From the NCBI GenBank assembly GCA_023425285.1, contig JAFACY010000051.1:1-14710 (forward strand): a stretch of 14,710 nucleotides of DNA, in the 5' to 3' direction. A program made the translations under genes and the position numbers. A model generated the notes under the pieces. It was not told where the DNA came from. It ran no database searches and saw only the letters and a program-made list of their open reading frames with translations. Below, one piece after another: positions 14,701-14,710 of the stretch; position 1 is the stretch's first letter, and the number at the start of each line of letters is the position of its first letter. This DNA is from Bacillota bacterium. Lineage in GTDB: Bacteria > Bacillota > Clostridia > Tissierellales > Sedimentibacteraceae.

Positions 14701-14710
14701 TTTTGCATTT

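Overview
The window is chromosomal DNA of a low-GC, AT-rich Gram-positive-type bacterium, most likely a member of Clostridia. The signs are a Firmicutes-type PolC (1423 residues, exonuclease inserted in the PHP domain), several lipoprotein signal peptides with KK-rich starts, strong GGAGG-type ribosome binding sites, TTG start use, a KamA-family radical SAM enzyme and a cobalamin riboswitch. This placement is inference from gene content; no rRNA or tRNA gene is present.

Positions 1-5744, minus strand, hold one tightly packed five-gene operon. It starts at a near-consensus promoter (5715-5744), passes through a cobalamin riboswitch (about 5540-5706) and a strong intrinsic terminator (5401-5432), then encodes a membrane-anchored sirohydrochlorin cobaltochelatase (CbiK), a lipoprotein with two related unknown domains, and a complete FecBCD/BtuFCD-type ABC importer: lipoprotein binding protein, permease and an ATPase with an extra C-terminal domain. 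A 13-bp stem hairpin (26-55) closes the operon. The logic is that low cobalamin relieves attenuation and produces a surface system that binds, and perhaps metallates, a tetrapyrrole or corrinoid and imports it. This is the most interesting system in the window.

Positions 5741-11398, minus strand, hold polC, a small lipoprotein of unknown function (TTG start) and a YgjP-type metallopeptidase, closely spaced and probably co-transcribed from a promoter at 11370-11398. The polC leader carries a large imperfect hairpin that looks like a dispersed repeat.

Positions 11399-13605, plus strand, hold an AT-rich divergent intergenic region, a KamA-like radical SAM protein whose lysine-recognition aspartates appear substituted, and an MgtC/SapB family membrane protein whose ribosome binding site could be masked in read-through RNA. 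A nested inverted repeat (13624-13701) separates these from the convergent ypfJ-type zinc metallopeptidase gene (13714-14559, minus strand), whose promoter region ends the window with a 13-bp direct repeat.
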